The notes: generated by a model not told the origin, from the letters alone. Positions 7,996-16,350 are shown, counted from the first letter of the stretch. The stretch: DNA of 64,000 nt from Acuticoccus sp051016205 (GCA_051016205.1 CP136534.1:2914001-2978000); one strand, 5' to 3'. A program made the numbers and translations.

Positions 7996-8148
7996 TCATC
8001 TGGCGGGCGGTGCCGGCGCTATGGTCTCGTTAGGGGGGAGGGTGGTAGCCTCGGCCACCATTTCAGGCGCAAGGGCCGCCAAATCCGCCGCGTTTGCCTG
8101 TGCGGGCACGGCGTTTTGAAACGCACAGATCGGGCCGTTTCCCTCCAT
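7996..8148 (-). CDS. possible 50-aa peptide in the YcaO-lipoprotein gap
   Basis: An uninterrupted 50-codon frame (ATG 8148 to TGA 7996) fills the 163-base gap between the YcaO and lipoprotein genes on the opposite strand. The product begins MEGNGPICAF and ends ETIAPAPPAR; it is rich in Ala and Pro and has one cysteine. Codon third positions are G/C-biased as in genes, but no good ribosome binding site precedes it. Ala-rich frames arise by chance in such DNA. It is listed because it sits inside a putative modified-peptide locus. Confidence 0.25.
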   Translation of the reverse strand: MEGNGPICAFQNAVPAQANAADLAALAPEMVAEATTLPPNETIAPAPPAR

Positions 8149-9040
8149 GACACGTTTTCACTCAATCACCCCACTCCTGTCCGACCACCCGCGCAAAGGC
8201 GTGCGCTGTTTGCGACCTGTGCTCGCCGTGTGTGTCGCAGTGGTTCTGGCGGGGTGTGTGGGCGGTGCGCAGGAGGAGGCGAGCAGCGTTGCCCGCGCGC
8301 AAGACAATTGCCGCGCCGCCACCGATCTTGGCGACAGGGACGACGACCTTTCCGCCTTCCAAGGGGTGTGCGCCACAGAGACTGTGTTTTCAGAAGGCGG
8401 CGTCTCCTGGCGCATTCAGACGCTGAAGACGGGGCGCCGCGGTCCGCTCTTCGTCCTCCCCCATGATGATGAGAATGCCGCCCAAGCCACAGCCGCCTAC
8501 GCTCTGTCACGTTATGGCGGTGCGGCGACCATGGTGGAAACGGGTGGGCGGCGTTCCAATGGCGGCATCGACCCCAACCGCTTTTTCGACGCTGGCAGGC
8601 TCGACTGCGGCAAAGGCGGTGCGGATGCCTTCGTGGCCGCCATGCTTGGCCCCGGCGGGCGGCCGGTCATTGCCCTTCACACCAACGCGCGGGGATCGGC
8701 GCGCACAGGTGGTGCCGGCAGCATCTCCATCCGCGCGCCTTACTCGGGCGCGACGGCGTTTCCCAGCACCTCGGCAACCGGCGGCCTTGCCAGCGAGGAC
8801 GCCATGGTGATCCTCGCAAGCCGCAGTGGGCCCGAAGATGGGCGCGTGCGTTCTCTGGCCCAGTCCCTCAACGATGCAGGCGTTCACGTTCTGGTGGAGA
8901 CGGTGGACACCGCCCGCACCGACTGTTCGCTCTCCCATTATGCGGTTGCCAACGGCCTCACCTACGCCAACGTGGAGGCTGCCGATGGCGATACGGCCAC
9001 ACAGCGCAGAATCTTGGACATACTGATGGAACGACTTTAG
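8147..9040 (+). CDS. lipoprotein with M14-like zinc-hydrolase motif pattern
   Basis: A 297-residue exported lipoprotein. A hydrophobic stretch ends in the lipobox LAGC, with lipidated C37. The mature part shows, in order, H106-x-x-E109 (LPHDDEN), DPNR at 142-145 (GIDPNRFF), H178 (ALHTN) and E277 (YANVEA). This is the order of zinc ligands, Asn-Arg substrate clamp, third ligand and catalytic Glu in M14 carboxypeptidases and AstE-type deacylases. I do not recognise the exact family, so peptidase activity is inference. It follows the YcaO gene by 163 bases on the same strand and precedes the Liv transporter by 20 bases. It could process a modified peptide or be an unrelated envelope hydrolase. 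Confidence 0.7.
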   Translation: MTRFHSITPLLSDHPRKGVRCLRPVLAVCVAVVLAGCVGGAQEEASSVARAQDNCRAATDLGDRDDDLSAFQGVCATETVFSEGGVSWRIQTLKTGRRGPLFVLPHDDENAAQATAAYALSRYGGAATMVETGGRRSNGGIDPNRFFDAGRLDCGKGGADAFVAAMLGPGGRPVIALHTNARGSARTGGAGSISIRAPYSGATAFPSTSATGGLASEDAMVILASRSGPEDGRVRSLAQSLNDAGVHVLVETVDTARTDCSLSHYAVANGLTYANVEAADGDTATQRRILDILMERL

Positions 9041-9060
9041 CCAATCAAGACTTGCGGTGA

Positions 9061-9897
9061 GTGTCGCGTCAGCAATACGTTGATCTGATTAGCACCTCGC
9101 CAAAGGCCCACCGGTCAATGCTCACCGTCGATAACGTCTCCCTCTCCTTCGGCGGCATCCGTGCGGTCAGCGCATGCTCGTTCCAGGTGGCTGAGGGCTC
9201 CATCACCGGTCTCATCGGCCCCAATGGGGCGGGAAAGAGCACCATCTTCAATGTCATCGCAGGGGCGCTGAAGCCTGACAAAGGCGCCGTACACCTGTCT
9301 GGCAGGAACATCACCGGCCGCGCCACCCATGCGCTCTTCCACGACGGTCTGGTGCGCACCTTCCAGATCCCGCACGAGTTTTCGCGCATGACCGTGCGGG
9401 AGAACTTGATGATCGTCCCGCCAGGACAGACGGGCGAGCGCCTCGCCTCCAACTGGTTCGTGTGGGGCAAGATCCGGCGCGAAGAAAAAGAGATTGCTGA
9501 GAAGGTGGACGATGTCCTGTCCTTCCTCAACATCTCGCATGTGGCCGATGAACTGGCGGGCAATCTTTCGGGTGGCCAGAAAAAACTCCTCGATCTTGGC
9601 CGAACGATGATGACCGATGCCCGCCTGGTCTTGCTGGACGAGCCTGGAGCCGGGGTGAACCGCACCCTTCTTGGCGATATTGTCGAAGCCATCCGCAAGT
9701 TGAACGAGGAACGCGGCTACACCTTCTGCCTTATCGAGCACGACATGGAGGTCATCTCCAAGCTGTGCCATCCGGTCATCGTCATGGCCCAGGGGACGGT
9801 GCTGACCGAGGGACCCATGGATGAAGTGCGCGCCGACCCACGTGTGCGCGACGTCTATCTTGGCCACACGGACATCAAAGAGGGCGCCGCGCAATGA
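9061..9897 (+). CDS. livG: branched-chain amino-acid-type ABC transporter ATPase LivG
   Basis: A 278-residue ATP-binding subunit of the LivG family. Walker A is GPNGAGKST at about residues 53-61, the signature is LSGGQKKLLDL, and Walker B is LVLLDEPGAG, where the usual LLDEP-A-AGLN is replaced by GAGVN. The annotated start is GTG 9061; ATG 9118 (19 codons later) has AAGG 11 bases upstream and is a reasonable alternative that begins closer to the conserved domain. It overlaps livF by ATGA. Substrate is unknown because no periplasmic binding protein is encoded nearby. Confidence 0.92.
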   Translation: MSRQQYVDLISTSPKAHRSMLTVDNVSLSFGGIRAVSACSFQVAEGSITGLIGPNGAGKSTIFNVIAGALKPDKGAVHLSGRNITGRATHALFHDGLVRTFQIPHEFSRMTVRENLMIVPPGQTGERLASNWFVWGKIRREEKEIAEKVDDVLSFLNISHVADELAGNLSGGQKKLLDLGRTMMTDARLVLLDEPGAGVNRTLLGDIVEAIRKLNEERGYTFCLIEHDMEVISKLCHPVIVMAQGTVLTEGPMDEVRADPRVRDVYLGHTDIKEGAAQ

Positions 9898-10601
9898 GCC
9901 TTTTGAAGGCTGACAAGCTTGCCGGCGGCTACGGGTCCGGCGCCAACACGCTACACGGCGTCGATCTTTACGTAGATGACGAAGAAATCGTCGTCATCGT
10001 GGGGCCGAACGGAGCCGGCAAGTCCAGCTTCATGAAGGCTGTCTTCGGTCTTTTGAACATCACCGGCGGCAACGTCGCCTTCAAGGGCGACGACATTACC
10101 GCGTTGGCACCTGACCAGGTGGTCAAGCGGGGCATCTGCTACGTGCCCCAGGAGAGCAACGTCTTCCGAACGCTCTCGGTGGACGAAAATCTCGACATGG
10201 GCGGCTTCACCGTCAAAGGCAGCCTGGACCGCCAGAAGGCCCGCATTTACGACCTCTTCCCGCAGCTTGCCGAGCGCAAGCGCCAGCCCGTCGGGCAGAT
10301 GTCGGGCGGTGAGCGGCAGATGGTGGCCATGGGCCGCGCCCTCATGCTGGAGCCCAAGCTCCTCCTGTTGGACGAACCGACGGCGGGCTTGTCGCCCCGC
10401 TACATCGAAGTCACGTTCGACACCGTCAAAGCCATCAACGACCTTGGCGTCGGCATCTTGATGGTGGAGCAAAACGCCAAGCAGGCCCTTGCCATTGCCC
10501 ACAGGGGTTACGTGCTCGTCTCCGGCCAGAACCGCTACGAGGGGCCCGCCAAAGAGCTCCTTGAGAACAAGGAAATCGCCCAAATGTTCTTAGGCGGCTG
10601 A
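9894..10601 (+). CDS. livF: branched-chain amino-acid-type ABC transporter ATPase LivF
   Basis: A 235-residue second ATPase of the same importer. Walker A is GPNGAGKSS at about residues 39-47, the signature is MSGGERQMVAMGRALM, Walker B is LLLLDEPTAGLSP, and the LivF-typical MVEQNAKQAL switch region follows. Its ATG overlaps the livG stop (ATGA), and livH starts three bases after its stop, so the four genes form one transcription unit. LivG and LivF form the heterodimeric motor under the LivH/LivM channel. Confidence 0.94.
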   Translation: MSLLKADKLAGGYGSGANTLHGVDLYVDDEEIVVIVGPNGAGKSSFMKAVFGLLNITGGNVAFKGDDITALAPDQVVKRGICYVPQESNVFRTLSVDENLDMGGFTVKGSLDRQKARIYDLFPQLAERKRQPVGQMSGGERQMVAMGRALMLEPKLLLLDEPTAGLSPRYIEVTFDTVKAINDLGVGILMVEQNAKQALAIAHRGYVLVSGQNRYEGPAKELLENKEIAQMFLGG

Positions 10602-10604
10602 CCG

Positions 10605-11468
10605 ATGCTCGGCGACATCATCCAACTGGCCTTTTACGGCATCGTCACAGGGTCGATCCTGGCGCTGGGCGCCATCGGCGTTTCCCTCATCTTCTCAATT
10701 CTGCGCTTTGCCCACTTCGCCCATGGCGATCTAATGACCGTTGGCGCGTACGCAGCTCTAGTGCCTGTCAAGATGATCGGCCTGTCCCCCATTGTGGCCA
10801 TGCCCTTCGCAGTTCTTGTGGCCGCCGCCGTCGCGGTGGTGGCGGAGCTTTTGCTCTACAGGCCCCTGCGAGGGCGCTCTTCCATCATCTTGCTGATTTC
10901 ATCGTTCGGCGTGGCGCTGATCTTACGCTCCCTGGTGCAGATCATCTGGGGCACCTCCAACCAGGTCTATGCCAGCGGCATTCGCATGCCCATCGTGGTG
11001 TTCGACATTCGCATCAAGCCAGACCACCTTTGGATCATCGGCGGCACGTTCGCCATCATCATCGCCCTGCACTTATTTCTAACCAAGACACGGTTCGGCA
11101 AGGCCATGCGCGCCATGAGCGATGATCTGAACCTTGCGCGCCTGTCCGGCATTCCCACCAACCGTGTGGTGATCATCACCTGGATCATTGCCGCTGCGCT
11201 TGCCGCTGCCGCAGGCGTCTTCCTTGCCATGGACACGCGCCTTCAGCCCGTCTTGGGGTGGAACGCACTCCTACCCATTTTCGCAGCGGCCATTTTGGGC
11301 GGCATCGGGCGGCCTTATGGGGCGATTGCGGGGGGCTTTGTGATCGGCCTTGCGATGGAAATGTCCACAATGGTCATCGACCCTGGCTACAAATCGGCGG
11401 TGGCCTTCGCGCTCCTCGTCATCACCTTGATTGTGCGCCCCCAGGGCATCTTGAAGGGAGCGGCCTGA
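10605..11468 (+). CDS. livH: branched-chain amino-acid-type ABC permease LivH
   Basis: A 287-residue inner-membrane permease with about eight hydrophobic helices. The conserved LivH opening GIVTGSILALGAIGVSLIF and the cytoplasmic coupling region RFGKAMRAMSDDLNLARLSG are clear. It starts at ATG 10605, three bases after livF, and its stop lies one base before livM. Family members import leucine, urea, amides or aromatic acids, so substrate cannot be inferred from this subunit. Confidence 0.93.
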   Translation: MLGDIIQLAFYGIVTGSILALGAIGVSLIFSILRFAHFAHGDLMTVGAYAALVPVKMIGLSPIVAMPFAVLVAAAVAVVAELLLYRPLRGRSSIILLISSFGVALILRSLVQIIWGTSNQVYASGIRMPIVVFDIRIKPDHLWIIGGTFAIIIALHLFLTKTRFGKAMRAMSDDLNLARLSGIPTNRVVIITWIIAAALAAAAGVFLAMDTRLQPVLGWNALLPIFAAAILGGIGRPYGAIAGGFVIGLAMEMSTMVIDPGYKSAVAFALLVITLIVRPQGILKGAA

Positions 11469-11469
11469 T

Positions 11470-12399
11470 ATGGATCCCTCCGGCCTCCTGGGCTTTGGCG
11501 TCTTCTTCCTGACGACCGTCTCCATCTATGCCGTCCTCACCCTTGGCCTCAACATCCAGTGGGGGCTGACAGGGCAGATCAACATCGGGATCGCAGGCTT
11601 CTTCGCCATCGGCGCCTACGTGTCCGCCCTTGTGACGGCAGCGGGCAACCCTGCCCATGTGGGCGGGTTCGAGCTGCCGGCCATTGTGGGGGCCATCCTT
11701 GCAACCGCGGCAGCGGCGCTTGCCGCGGCGCTCATCGGTGCCATCACCGTCAACTTGCGAACGGACTATCTGGCCATTGCCACCATCGGCATTGCCGAAA
11801 TCATCCGCTTCGTCCTGCAAAATGAGAGCTGGCTCACCAACGGCGTGCGCGGGATCGCCGACATCCCGCGGCCCATTTACGAGGGGTCGGGGTCGAACCT
11901 CATCTTCCTTGCCATCGCGCTGATTTCTGTCGCCATTGTCTACTGGCTGGCCGAGAGGGCGCGCGTCTCCCCCTGGGGGCGTGTGTTAAGGGCAATCCGC
12001 GACAACGAGCCTGCCACGGAAGCCGCCGGCAAGAATGTTGCCGGCTTCCGCCTCCAGGCCTTTGTGTTCGGCTCTGCGGTGATGGGGTTTGCCGGCGCGC
12101 TCTACGCTCACTTCATCGGCTTTATCTCGCCCGAAGCCTTCGACCCGCTGTTTGCCACCTTCCTTGTCTGGGCCATGCTGATTGTCGGCGGCTCGGGCAA
12201 CAACCTTGGCGCCGTCCTTGGCGCTTTGGTGGTGTGGATCATCTGGTCGGGATCGGAGCTTTTGACAGGGCTTCTTCCTGCCGAATACGCAACCCAGGCA
12301 AGCGCTGCCCGCGTCCTCCTCGTGGGTGTGTTGATCCAGGTGGTGCTTCTGTCGCGCCCAGAGGGGCTGTTGCCCGAGCCCAAATCGGGCGGCAAATAG
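11470..12399 (+). CDS. livM: branched-chain amino-acid-type ABC permease LivM
   Basis: A 309-residue partner permease. The LivM signatures LGLNIQWGLTGQINIGIAGF at about residues 25-45 and the coupling stretch GRVLRAIRDNEPATEAAGKN near 175 are present. Hydrophobic segments continue to the C-terminus, which ends in RPEGLLPEPK as is usual for the family. It is the last gene of the operon; the next gene is convergent and ends 26 bases away. No livK/livJ-type binding protein follows. Confidence 0.93.
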   Translation: MDPSGLLGFGVFFLTTVSIYAVLTLGLNIQWGLTGQINIGIAGFFAIGAYVSALVTAAGNPAHVGGFELPAIVGAILATAAAALAAALIGAITVNLRTDYLAIATIGIAEIIRFVLQNESWLTNGVRGIADIPRPIYEGSGSNLIFLAIALISVAIVYWLAERARVSPWGRVLRAIRDNEPATEAAGKNVAGFRLQAFVFGSAVMGFAGALYAHFIGFISPEAFDPLFATFLVWAMLIVGGSGNNLGAVLGALVVWIIWSGSELLTGLLPAEYATQASAARVLLVGVLIQVVLLSRPEGLLPEPKSGGK

Positions 12400-12424
12400 C
12401 GCCGCCTCGACCCTCTAAGAAGGC

Positions 12425-12949
12425 TTAGGCGGGAGAGCCTTTCTCCGCCTCACTCTCGCCATAGCCGAGGCGCAGCGCCGTTTCGCGCGCTGCCGTCTCC
12501 GGCGAGCAGCTTGCCGTGTCCACCGCAAAGTCAGGCGTATACGGCACGAATTGGCGGGCCTTGATCCTCTCCCAGTGGGCCGCCCCTTCTCTGGAGACAG
12601 CGCGCCGCCGCCATTCGGCCCTGTTGGAACACACGATGAGAACGTGGGCGAACGGCACGCCCGCCGACTGCGCCACCCCCTGCCACGCCTCTCGGGTGAG
12701 GGGGATGGGGTTCACCTGGTCAGCCACCACAATCCTGCCGGCCGCCAGATTGTCAGCGGCAACACCGTAGGAGATGCGGTAACCGGCGTCGGCCATATCC
12801 TCGAACACGCCGGCCTGTTTGAGCACGCCCTCGATGGTGTCGACCCGAAGATGGACTGCGCCGATCAACTGACAAAGCGTGCGGGCAAGGCTTGTCTTGC
12901 CCACGCAGGATTGGCCGGACAGGATGATGAGTCGCGGCCCCTCAGCCAC
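12425..12949 (-). CDS. P-loop kinase-like ATPase
   Basis: A 174-residue nucleotide-binding protein of the AAA_33/zeta-like small kinase group. Walker A is GQSCVGKTS at about residues 11-19 and a DTIEGVL segment follows the next strand. RAEWRRRAVSREGAAHWERI resembles the arginine-rich lid of small-molecule kinases. The frame is open well upstream, into the dehydrogenase gene, so I chose GTG 12949 as the first start that keeps the Walker strand intact and avoids that overlap; a TTG near 12991 is possible. Substrate unknown. Confidence 0.72.
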   Translation of the reverse strand: MAEGPRLIILSGQSCVGKTSLARTLCQLIGAVHLRVDTIEGVLKQAGVFEDMADAGYRISYGVAADNLAAGRIVVADQVNPIPLTREAWQGVAQSAGVPFAHVLIVCSNRAEWRRRAVSREGAAHWERIKARQFVPYTPDFAVDTASCSPETAARETALRLGYGESEAEKGSPA

Positions 12950-13005
12950 CGACCCACCGCCGGTCCGGCCGGGTCGGTCAGTGGGCGAGGGGACCGCCAA
13001 AACCT

Positions 13006-13875
13006 TCAGTCCTTCTGAAGCCGTGCGATGAGGCTTGAGGTGTCCCAACGGTTGCCGCCCATCTTCTGAACGTCGCCATAGAACTGGTCCACCAGCGCGG
13101 TGACGGGGACCCGCGCGCCGTTGGTGCGTGCCTCGTCCAGAACGATGGACAGGTCCTTGCGCATCCAATCCACCGCAAAGCCGAAGTCGAAGGTGTCCTC
13201 GTTCATGGTCTTCCAGCGGTTGTCCATCTGCCAGGACTGCGCGGCACCCTTGGAGATGACGCTCACCACCTTCTCGATGTCGAGCCCTGCGGTCTTGCCG
13301 AAGTGGAGCGCTTCGGACAGGCCCTGAACGAGGCCGGCAATGCAGATCTGGTTGACCATCTTGGTGAGCTGGCCCGCGCCCGTGTCGCCCATCAGGCCCA
13401 CCATCTTGGCGTAGCAGTCAATCACCGGACGCGCCTTGTCGAACACCTTTTGTTGGCCGCCGACCATGACCGTGAGCTGGCCGTTTTCGGCGCCGGCTTG
13501 ACCGCCCGAAACAGGTGCATCCAGGAAGTGGAAGCCGCCGGCCTCGGCCGCCGCGTTCAATTCCCGCGCGACGGCGGCCGAGGCGGTGGTGTTGTCCACG
13601 AAGATGGCGCCCCCTGCCATGGCGTGGAAGGCCCCGTCCTCGCCCAGGGTGACCGCGCGCAGGTCATCGTCATTGCCGACGCACGCGAACACGAACTCGC
13701 ACCCCTCCGCCGCCTCGCGCGGGGTGGGTTTGGCCGCGCCGCCATGTTCGGCCACCCATTTGTCGGCCTTGGCGGTCGTCCTGTTGTAGACGGTGACCTC
13801 GTGACCGCCCTTGGCCAGATAGCCGGCCATGGGATAGCCCATGACGCCCAAACCCAAGAATGCAACCTTCGCCAT
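13006..13875 (-). CDS. NAD(P)-dependent beta-hydroxyacid dehydrogenase (3-HIBADH family)
   Basis: A 289-residue oxidoreductase of the 3-hydroxyisobutyrate / tartronate-semialdehyde reductase family. The N-terminal Rossmann motif is GLGVMGYPMAGYLAKGG at residues 7-23. The substrate-binding signature DAPVSGGQAGAENGQL is near residue 120, and the catalytic lysine lies in QLTKMVNQ near 170. ATG 13875 has GGGAG five to six bases upstream; the frame extends 17 codons further without an SD. The family oxidises short 3-hydroxy acids; the exact substrate cannot be read here. It lies downstream of acetoacetate decarboxylase on the same strand. Confidence 0.9.
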   Translation of the reverse strand: MAKVAFLGLGVMGYPMAGYLAKGGHEVTVYNRTTAKADKWVAEHGGAAKPTPREAAEGCEFVFACVGNDDDLRAVTLGEDGAFHAMAGGAIFVDNTTASAAVARELNAAAEAGGFHFLDAPVSGGQAGAENGQLTVMVGGQQKVFDKARPVIDCYAKMVGLMGDTGAGQLTKMVNQICIAGLVQGLSEALHFGKTAGLDIEKVVSVISKGAAQSWQMDNRWKTMNEDTFDFGFAVDWMRKDLSIVLDEARTNGARVPVTALVDQFYGDVQKMGGNRWDTSSLIARLQKD

Positions 13876-13946
13876 AACAGCTCCCTTCGTTTGAGAGCCT
13901 TCTACGGTCGATTGCCCGTCCGCCACAACGGGGAGGGGGTGGGCAA

Positions 13947-14687
13947 TCAGGCCAGATAGTCGTGAACCACCTCGCCAAGGCCGAGTGTGAGGTCGGCAAG
14001 GATGTGGGTGGCCGACAAGACCTCGCGCACGGGAAGGTCGGCGACGGGCGCCATGGCATGGGGGCGAAGGTCAAGGGCGGCAGGCCCCGCCCAGGCGCCT
14101 TTATAGACAATGTCGGTCATGTGGTAGCGCACCAGCTCGCACACCCTTGCCGACCCGTCCACGTGGGGCAGGATCTTCAGGAGGAAGTTGGGGGCGGTGA
14201 GGGAGGGCATCACCGCTGCCTCCTCCAGCGCGCGGTGCTTGTAGCCCATTGTGCCGACGGCCACTTGAACCCCGTTGAAGTTCAAGGTGCCCACAAGGGT
14301 CTCCTTACGCACCTCCATCTTCGGCGTGGCGTACTTTTTGGGAAAGCCCCACAATTCGCGCCCGCCGAAGATGGGCGGGCCATCGTCAAGGTACATGGCG
14401 TGGACGTAGGCGCCAGCCTGACCCTTGTAGGAGACGGGGATCACCTGGCCCGTCTCCGTGTAGCTGCCGAAGCCCGTCGAATCGGGCATCTTGATGAACT
14501 CGTACTTCACGATGGGTTCGCCCACCTCCAGCGGCGCCGGCACCACCTTGGCCAGCGCGTCTGGGTCGGTGCGGTAGGTGATGACCAGGAACTCGCGGTC
14601 CACGAACCGGTACGGCCCGCACGGGTAGGCGGGCGAGGTGAAGGGCATTGCAAACGCGCTCTTGCGGATGTGGTCTTCTGAGATCAT
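13947..14687 (-). CDS. adc: acetoacetate decarboxylase
   Basis: A 246-residue cytosolic enzyme converting acetoacetate to acetone and CO2. The catalytic lysine pair is seen in GRELWGFPKKYATP near residue 115, the Schiff-base site of the family. The N-terminal MPFTSPAYP.GPYRF and central GFGSYTETGQVIPV segments are also typical. AGGA lies eight bases before ATG 14687. It heads the minus-strand pair with the 3-HIBADH-like gene and is divergent from the FAD oxidoreductase operon. Its substrate would also be produced by the HMG-CoA-lyase-like enzyme encoded at 60 kb, though nothing links the two directly. Confidence 0.9.
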   Translation of the reverse strand: MISEDHIRKSAFAMPFTSPAYPCGPYRFVDREFLVITYRTDPDALAKVVPAPLEVGEPIVKYEFIKMPDSTGFGSYTETGQVIPVSYKGQAGAYVHAMYLDDGPPIFGGRELWGFPKKYATPKMEVRKETLVGTLNFNGVQVAVGTMGYKHRALEEAAVMPSLTAPNFLLKILPHVDGSARVCELVRYHMTDIVYKGAWAGPAALDLRPHAMAPVADLPVREVLSATHILADLTLGLGEVVHDYLA

Positions 14688-14883
14688 CGACGGGTCCTAA
14701 AATGTTGGCGAGAGGGCTTTCGGGCGGCTCCCGTGGTGGTGCCACATTTTTGCATGGCGCGGCGCGAGTTTTTGTGACGCGCACTGGCCACACCCATCAT
14801 TGCGCCTTATGAGCTTCTGGGACTGGGCCGGCACAGCGGTTGCTTTCGCAGATGCAAGACCGTGCGGCGCAAAAGGGGGCATT

Positions 14884-16350
14884 ATGACGGGCGAAGCGGG
14901 ATTGGACGCGCTTGAGGCGCGCCTTCAAGAGGACCTTCAAAACCTCTTGCGCCCCGCCTCATCCTGGGTGCCAAGAAGGGCCCGCGGCGAAGAACCCATC
15001 CACAATGTGGTCATTGTTGGCGGCGGCATGTGCGGGCTCTTGGTGCACTTTGCTCTCCAATGCGGCGGCATTGATGGCGTGCGCATCCTTGACCGTGCGC
15101 AGCAGGGCGAGGAGGGCCCCTGGCTCACCTATGCGCGGATGGAGACGCTGCGCTCGCCCAAGCAGCTCACAGGCCCAGCTTATGGGATGGGGCCTTTAAC
15201 CTTCCGCGCCTGGTTCACCGCCCGGTTCGGCGAGGCGGAGTGGGAGGGGCTGGACAAGATCCCACGCCCCATGTGGATGGATTATCTGAAGTGGTACCGC
15301 AAAGCCCTTGCCATCCCGGTGGAGAACGGCATCGGCGTGGAGACCATCGCGCCTGACGGGGAGGAGTTGCGTCTTCATCTCACGGGCGCCGCCGAGACCT
15401 CCATCCTTGCCAGGCGGGTGGTGATGGCAACGGGGCGCGACGGCACCGGCTACCCCAACATTCCATCCTTCGTGTCGGGTTTGTCGCGGCGCCGCTGGGC
15501 GCACTCTGCCGATGAGATCGACTTTGCCGCGCTGAAGGGCAAGCGCGTTGCCGTCATCGGCATTGGCGCCTCTGCGGTGGACAATGCGGCCGAAGCGCTG
15601 GAGGCGGGGGCGCTGGAAGTACGCCACCTCATCCGCCGGGATGAGATGCCCACCATCAACAAGATGATGGGGATCGGCTCTTACGGATTCACCTGCGGGT
15701 TTGCCGCTTTGCCTGACGAATGGCGCTGGCGCTTCATGCGCTATTCGTTCGTGACACAGACGCCTGCCCCGCGCGGGTCGACAATGCGTGTCAGCCGCCA
15801 CCCCAACGCCTATTTCCACTTCGGCAAAGGGGTGGAGAGCATCGAAGAGACCGGCAACGAGGTGGTGATCGCCTTTGCCGACGGCACCCGACTTCAGACC
15901 GACTACGTGATCTTGGGCACAGGCTTTACCGTCGACCCCATGGCAAGGCGCGAGCTTGCCCCTTACGCCGACGAAATCCTCCTGTGGCGCGACCGTTACA
16001 CCCCGCCCGCAGGTGAGGAGAACAAAGACCTGTCGCTGTTCCCCTACCTTGCAGGCGATTTCTCGTTCATGGAGAAGGTGCCCGGGCGCGCGCCGTGGCT
16101 GTCGAAAATTCACTGCTTCAACTACGGCGCCTCTGCCAGCCTTGGCAAAGTTTCGGGCGATATTCCAGGCATCAGCGAAGGCGCGTCCTGGCTCGTGCGC
16201 GCCATCGCCGAGCAGTCTTACGTGGAGGACGTTGAGACCCACTTCCAAGGGATACTCGACTACGACAAACCCGAACTCTTGGGCGACGAGTGGACCGCGA
16301 CCCCCCTTGGCGCGGGCGCTTCCAAACCCCTTGCAGCGGCCGCCTCATGA
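14884..16350 (+). CDS. FAD/NAD(P)-binding oxidoreductase, monooxygenase-like
   Basis: A 488-residue flavoprotein. The N-terminal FAD-binding motif is VIVGGGMCGLLVH at about residues 42-54. A second Rossmann motif, VAVIGIGASAVDNAAEAL, lies near 220. Between them FVSGLSRRRWAHSADEIDF resembles the FxGxxxHxxx(Y/W) fingerprint of flavin-containing monooxygenases. ATD-like VILGTGFTVDP follows near 340. ATG 14884 has AGGGGG five bases upstream, so I prefer it to ATG 14800. It is the first gene of a tightly coupled run with two AhpD-like proteins and an opine-dehydrogenase-like enzyme. The substrate is unknown, but the neighbouring polyamine-type importer suggests an amine or amino compound. Confidence 0.82.
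   Translation: MTGEAGLDALEARLQEDLQNLLRPASSWVPRRARGEEPIHNVVIVGGGMCGLLVHFALQCGGIDGVRILDRAQQGEEGPWLTYARMETLRSPKQLTGPAYGMGPLTFRAWFTARFGEAEWEGLDKIPRPMWMDYLKWYRKALAIPVENGIGVETIAPDGEELRLHLTGAAETSILARRVVMATGRDGTGYPNIPSFVSGLSRRRWAHSADEIDFAALKGKRVAVIGIGASAVDNAAEALEAGALEVRHLIRRDEMPTINKMMGIGSYGFTCGFAALPDEWRWRFMRYSFVTQTPAPRGSTMRVSRHPNAYFHFGKGVESIEETGNEVVIAFADGTRLQTDYVILGTGFTVDPMARRELAPYADEILLWRDRYTPPAGEENKDLSLFPYLAGDFSFMEKVPGRAPWLSKIHCFNYGASASLGKVSGDIPGISEGASWLVRAIAEQSYVEDVETHFQGILDYDKPELLGDEWTATPLGAGASKPLAAAAS

Noticed and set aside
8021..8119. 32-codon plus-strand frame after YcaO (begins MVSLGGRVVA)
   Set aside because: No ribosome binding site and it overlaps the slightly better minus-strand 50-codon frame; Ala-rich composition makes chance likely.
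15196..16248. 350-codon antisense frame in the FAD oxidoreductase gene
   Set aside because: Shadow of a well-supported flavoprotein frame; low-complexity His/Gly/Arg-rich translation.
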